Shown in pieces: positions 6,166-8,007 of a stretch of DNA of 8,007 nucleotides. The position numbers were made by a program, and so were the translations under genes. Positions within the stretch are counted from its first letter, which is position 1; each line of letters opens with the position of its first letter. The notes beneath the pieces were generated by a model that was not told the origin of the DNA, searched no databases, and worked only from the letters and a program-made list of their open reading frames with translations. Source of the stretch: Thiotrichales bacterium (GTDB lineage: Bacteria > Pseudomonadota > Gammaproteobacteria > Thiomicrospirales > Thiomicrospiraceae); the NCBI GenBank assembly GCA_027036095.1, contig JALVTA010000095.1:1-8007 (forward strand). The letters run 5' to 3'.

Positions 6166-6186
6166 AACATTCGGCAAATTTTGCCG
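6157..6186. repeat. Inverted repeats with TGCCG/CGGCA half-sites upstream of flgF
   Basis: TGCCGA (6157-6162) is inverted as TCGGCA (6171-6176) across 8 bases. CGGCAAA (6172-6178) is inverted as TTTGCCG (6180-6186) across one base. Both lie about 55-80 bases upstream of the predicted flgF start point, a place where activators of sigma-54 promoters can bind. They overlap the sigma-28-type -10 box and the start of the possible antisense RNA, where the second repeat could form a 5' hairpin. The function is unproven. Confidence 0.4.
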
Positions 6187-6197
6187 GCGCAAAAATG

Positions 6198-6223
6198 AAA
6201 AAAGCCGGCAAAAAATTGCCGGC
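6198..6223 (-). terminator. Intrinsic terminator after flgE
   Basis: On the minus strand GCCGGCAA (6223-6216) pairs perfectly with TTGCCGGC (6211-6204) across a TTTT loop, followed by six T residues (6203-6198). It begins 23 bases after the flgE stop and ends the flgD-flgE unit. A further GCCGGC (6183-6188) just downstream allows alternative stems. Confidence 0.9.
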
Positions 6224-6246
6224 AACCGACCAGAAAAGATGGATTG

Positions 6247-7836
6247 TCAGAGGTTGAGAATGGTCTGGGTCAGCTGTTTGGAGGTGGAGATCACCTGCGC
6301 ACTGGCCTGATACATCCGTTGCGTCTGGATCATCTCCACCAGCTGATTGGCCACGTCCACATTGGAATATTCCAGCGAACCGGCAATGATGGAGCCAAAG
6401 CCGTTCTGCTGCGGCGTGCTCAGGCTGGGCGTGCCGGAAGCATAGGTTTCGGCATAGGTCTGAGCCCCCAGCTTGTCCAGGGCGTTCTTGTCGGTGAAAT
6501 TGGCCAGGGCCAGCTGCGCGACCGGAATGGAGCGACCGTTGGAATAGCGCGCTTCAATGATGCCGTCCCGTCCGGTAGACAGGCCCACCAGATCCCCCAC
6601 CTTGTAGCCGTCCTGTGTGACACCCCGGATACTGTAGGTGCCGGCATACATGGTGGTGTCCTTGTAGTTGACGTCAATGGCCAGTGTGGCCGGGTTGCCC
6701 AGCGGATCGGTGGCGCCGGTGAGCGGATTATCGATAATCCAACTCATCTGTAACTGGGTCTTGCCTGGTACCTGTGCCCACCCTGCTTCACCAGGGCCAA
6801 CAAGTGCATCATTGTATGCAGGCAGTTCGTCATTGGGCGTGTCCTGCCCTTTTGGACTACTGTTATAGTCAGCAACATTGCCTGTATTATCAGTAGGTTG
6901 ACGTATATCGATCAGACTACCGTCGGTGGCAAAACGAAGTTCATAAATCAATCCTGAAACTGTTTTTGGGGTATTCGCATCACCATTCCAGTGCCCACTA
7001 GTGACCCATTTTCCTGTGTTGGGATCCTTATCCTCCACCGTGTACTGCACGATCCAGCTTGTGTACTTGACGCCGCTGCCCGCTGCAACGGTATTGCCAT
7101 TGGCATCAACGGTGGAGTTGGCTTGGGTGACCACATCCCGCTTGTAGTAGTTGGCGGTCAGACGGTGCTCGCCACCGAGGGAGTCATAGATGATCTTGTT
7201 GGTGGAGAAGTCGGGGAAACCGGTATAGGTGCTGCCCGCCGTGGTTGGGTCAATCAATTTCTGCAGATTGTTGGCTGTCTCATTACCCACGGATACACCA
7301 GCCGCATCCACATTGTTGGCTTCCTGTCCATCCAAATTCACATCGAAGTTCATCAGCTCGGTCGCCTTGGGGCGCTTGTTGAGCTCGTCCAGATCGATGG
7401 GCGACAGCGTGGTATCGAACACCGGCTTGGTCTCAGTGGACAGTTTGTCATTGCGCAGATAGCCCAGCACCCGGTTGCCCTCCTGGGTGGTCAGAAAGCC
7501 GTTCTTGTCTACCTTGAAAGAACCATTGCGGGTATAGAGCTGAGGATATTTGCCGGTCTTGTCCTCGATGATGAAGAAGCCTTCGCCATCGATGCCCATG
7601 TCCAACTCGCGACCAGTGGAGTTGAGCGTGCCCTGGCTGAAATCCTGGGTGATGGCCGCCACACGCACCCCCCGGCCGGGGCCGTTCTGGGCGCCGGAGA
7701 AAATATCAGCGAATTCCGCACGCGAAGCCTTGAAGGCGAAGGTCTGCGAGTTGGCCAGGTTGTTGGAAATGACCGCCAGCCCCTGCGAGGCGCCATTGAT
7801 GCCGCTCAGTGCTGTCAGATCGTATGCTGCTGCCAT
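6247..7836 (-). CDS. flgE: Flagellar hook protein FlgE, long form
   Basis: FlgE polymerises on the rod under the FlgD cap to form the hook, the universal joint between rod and filament. The N terminus has LSGINGASQGLAVISNNLAN and then SQTFAFKASRAEFADIFSGA (residues 10-49). Next come ELDMGIDGEGFFII (77-90) and LYTRNGSFKVDKNGFLTTQE (100-119), the axial D0/D1 part. The C-terminal helix is EYSNVDVANQLVEMIQTQRM, then YQASAQVISTSKQL. At 529 residues it is well above the roughly 400 of enteric FlgE, and the extra length lies in the outer-domain region (about 140-400). DNA for residues 273-352 is clearly richer in A+T than the rest. The ATG at 7836 lies 9 bases after AAGGGA, in a 33-base gap after flgD. 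A strong terminator follows. Confidence 0.97.
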   Translation of the reverse strand: MAAAYDLTALSGINGASQGLAVISNNLANSQTFAFKASRAEFADIFSGAQNGPGRGVRVAAITQDFSQGTLNSTGRELDMGIDGEGFFIIEDKTGKYPQLYTRNGSFKVDKNGFLTTQEGNRVLGYLRNDKLSTETKPVFDTTLSPIDLDELNKRPKATELMNFDVNLDGQEANNVDAAGVSVGNETANNLQKLIDPTTAGSTYTGFPDFSTNKIIYDSLGGEHRLTANYYKRDVVTQANSTVDANGNTVAAGSGVKYTSWIVQYTVEDKDPNTGKWVTSGHWNGDANTPKTVSGLIYELRFATDGSLIDIRQPTDNTGNVADYNSSPKGQDTPNDELPAYNDALVGPGEAGWAQVPGKTQLQMSWIIDNPLTGATDPLGNPATLAIDVNYKDTTMYAGTYSIRGVTQDGYKVGDLVGLSTGRDGIIEARYSNGRSIPVAQLALANFTDKNALDKLGAQTYAETYASGTPSLSTPQQNGFGSIIAGSLEYSNVDVANQLVEMIQTQRMYQASAQVISTSKQLTQTILNL

Positions 7837-7845
7837 GGTTGCTTC

Positions 7846-7857
7846 TCCCTTGTGTGT
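7846..7857 (-). repeat. Leader element ACACACAAGGGA, copy before flgE
   Basis: Third exact copy of the 12-base element. It fills most of the short flgD-flgE gap, and its AAGGGA end acts as the flgE ribosome binding site 9 bases before the ATG. No sigma-54-type promoter was seen just upstream, so here the element is inside an operon message and not next to a promoter. Confidence 0.6.
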
Positions 7858-7869
7858 TCCGTCAATCCT

Positions 7870-8007
7870 TTATTCTGAAATCTCGCGCACGCTGTCGAGG
7901 TCCACCACCTCGCCGGTGGCCAGCGACAGCTTGAGGCTGGCCCCACCCGGCTCGACCGCCACACTGGTAACCCGCGTCGGCACAATGGTGGTCACGCTCT
8001 GAATCTC
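7870..8007 (-). CDS. flgD: Hook-capping protein FlgD, C-terminal part, cut by window edge
   Basis: FlgD is the scaffold that caps the growing hook and guides FlgE subunits into place, and it is later replaced by FlgK. Only the last 45 codons are present; the rest lies beyond base 8007. The fragment includes VTTIVPTRVTSVAVEPGG and ends LATGEVVDLDSVREISE, resembling the usual FlgD tail, where a beta segment is followed by a (V/L)xLxxVxxI pattern. The frame is set by the TAA at 7870-7872. The identification rests mainly on this weak tail similarity plus position immediately before flgE, where FlgD is almost always found. Confidence 0.85.
   Translation of the reverse strand, partial: EIQSVTTIVPTRVTSVAVEPGGASLKLSLATGEVVDLDSVREISE

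Noticed and set aside
6195..6257. 20-codon + strand frame (MKKAGKKLPATDQKRWIVRG) downstream of the sigma-28 promoter
   Set aside because: No ribosome binding site precedes the ATG. The sequence is explained by the flgE terminator stem and 3' end. It is worth recalling only if the antisense RNA proves real.
7837..7900. Separate promoter between flgD and flgE
   Set aside because: No sigma-54- or sigma-28-like boxes are present in the 33-base gap or the visible end of flgD. flgE appears to be read from upstream.

Overview
The window is one continuous stretch of axial flagellar genes, all on the minus strand. Read in the direction of transcription, from high to low coordinates, the order is flgD (3' end only), flgE, flgF, flgG, flgH, flgI, flgJ, flgK, flgL (5' end only). 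Both ends are cut by the window. The products cover most of the external flagellum: hook cap (FlgD), hook (FlgE), proximal and distal rod (FlgF, FlgG), L ring (FlgH), P ring (FlgI), rod-assembly factor (FlgJ) and the two hook-filament junction proteins (FlgK, FlgL). The L- and P-ring genes imply a Gram-negative cell with peptidoglycan and an outer membrane. The gene order, the GC-rich coding sequence (about 60% or more outside one patch in flgE) and the mixture of sigma-54-type and sigma-28-type promoters suggest a proteobacterium. It is most likely gammaproteobacterial with a Pseudomonas/Vibrio-style flagellar hierarchy. That placement is inference, and I do not recognise the species.

The cluster is divided into transcription units by signals visible in the sequence. 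flgD and flgE end at a strong intrinsic terminator (6198-6223). A sigma-54-type promoter (6115-6130) then starts flgF-flgG-flgH, which end at a second strong terminator (3664-3710). A second sigma-54-type promoter (3590-3605) starts flgI-flgJ-flgK-flgL. A sigma-28-type promoter lies inside the 3' part of flgJ (2152-2178) and would give late extra expression of flgK and flgL. This fits the assembly order: rod, rings and hook first, junction proteins boosted once sigma-28 is released.

The most interesting features are in the two intergenic gaps (5997-6246 and 3549-3735). In the flgE/flgF gap, the + strand carries an exact match to the enterobacterial sigma-28 consensus (TAAAGTTT-N11-GCCGATAA, 6139-6165), pointing back into flgE in antisense. 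In the flgH/flgI gap, the same -10 octamer (GCCGATAA, 3633-3640) sits on the + strand at exactly the same distance from that gap's sigma-54 promoter, with a weaker -35. The two promoter regions therefore look like copies of one divergent sigma-54/sigma-28 module. If the + strand promoters are active, late flagellar sigma factor would make RNAs antisense to the middle genes flgE and flgH.

Other points: a 12-base leader element (ACACACAAGGGA) recurs before flgE, flgF and flgI; the flgF leader contains two mutually exclusive stems beside the ribosome binding site; FlgJ lacks the muramidase domain usual in gammaproteobacteria; and FlgE is long, with an AT-richer patch encoding its outer domain. 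No stretch longer than 300 bases lacks a gene. I saw no RNA genes, insertion sequences or CRISPR arrays.
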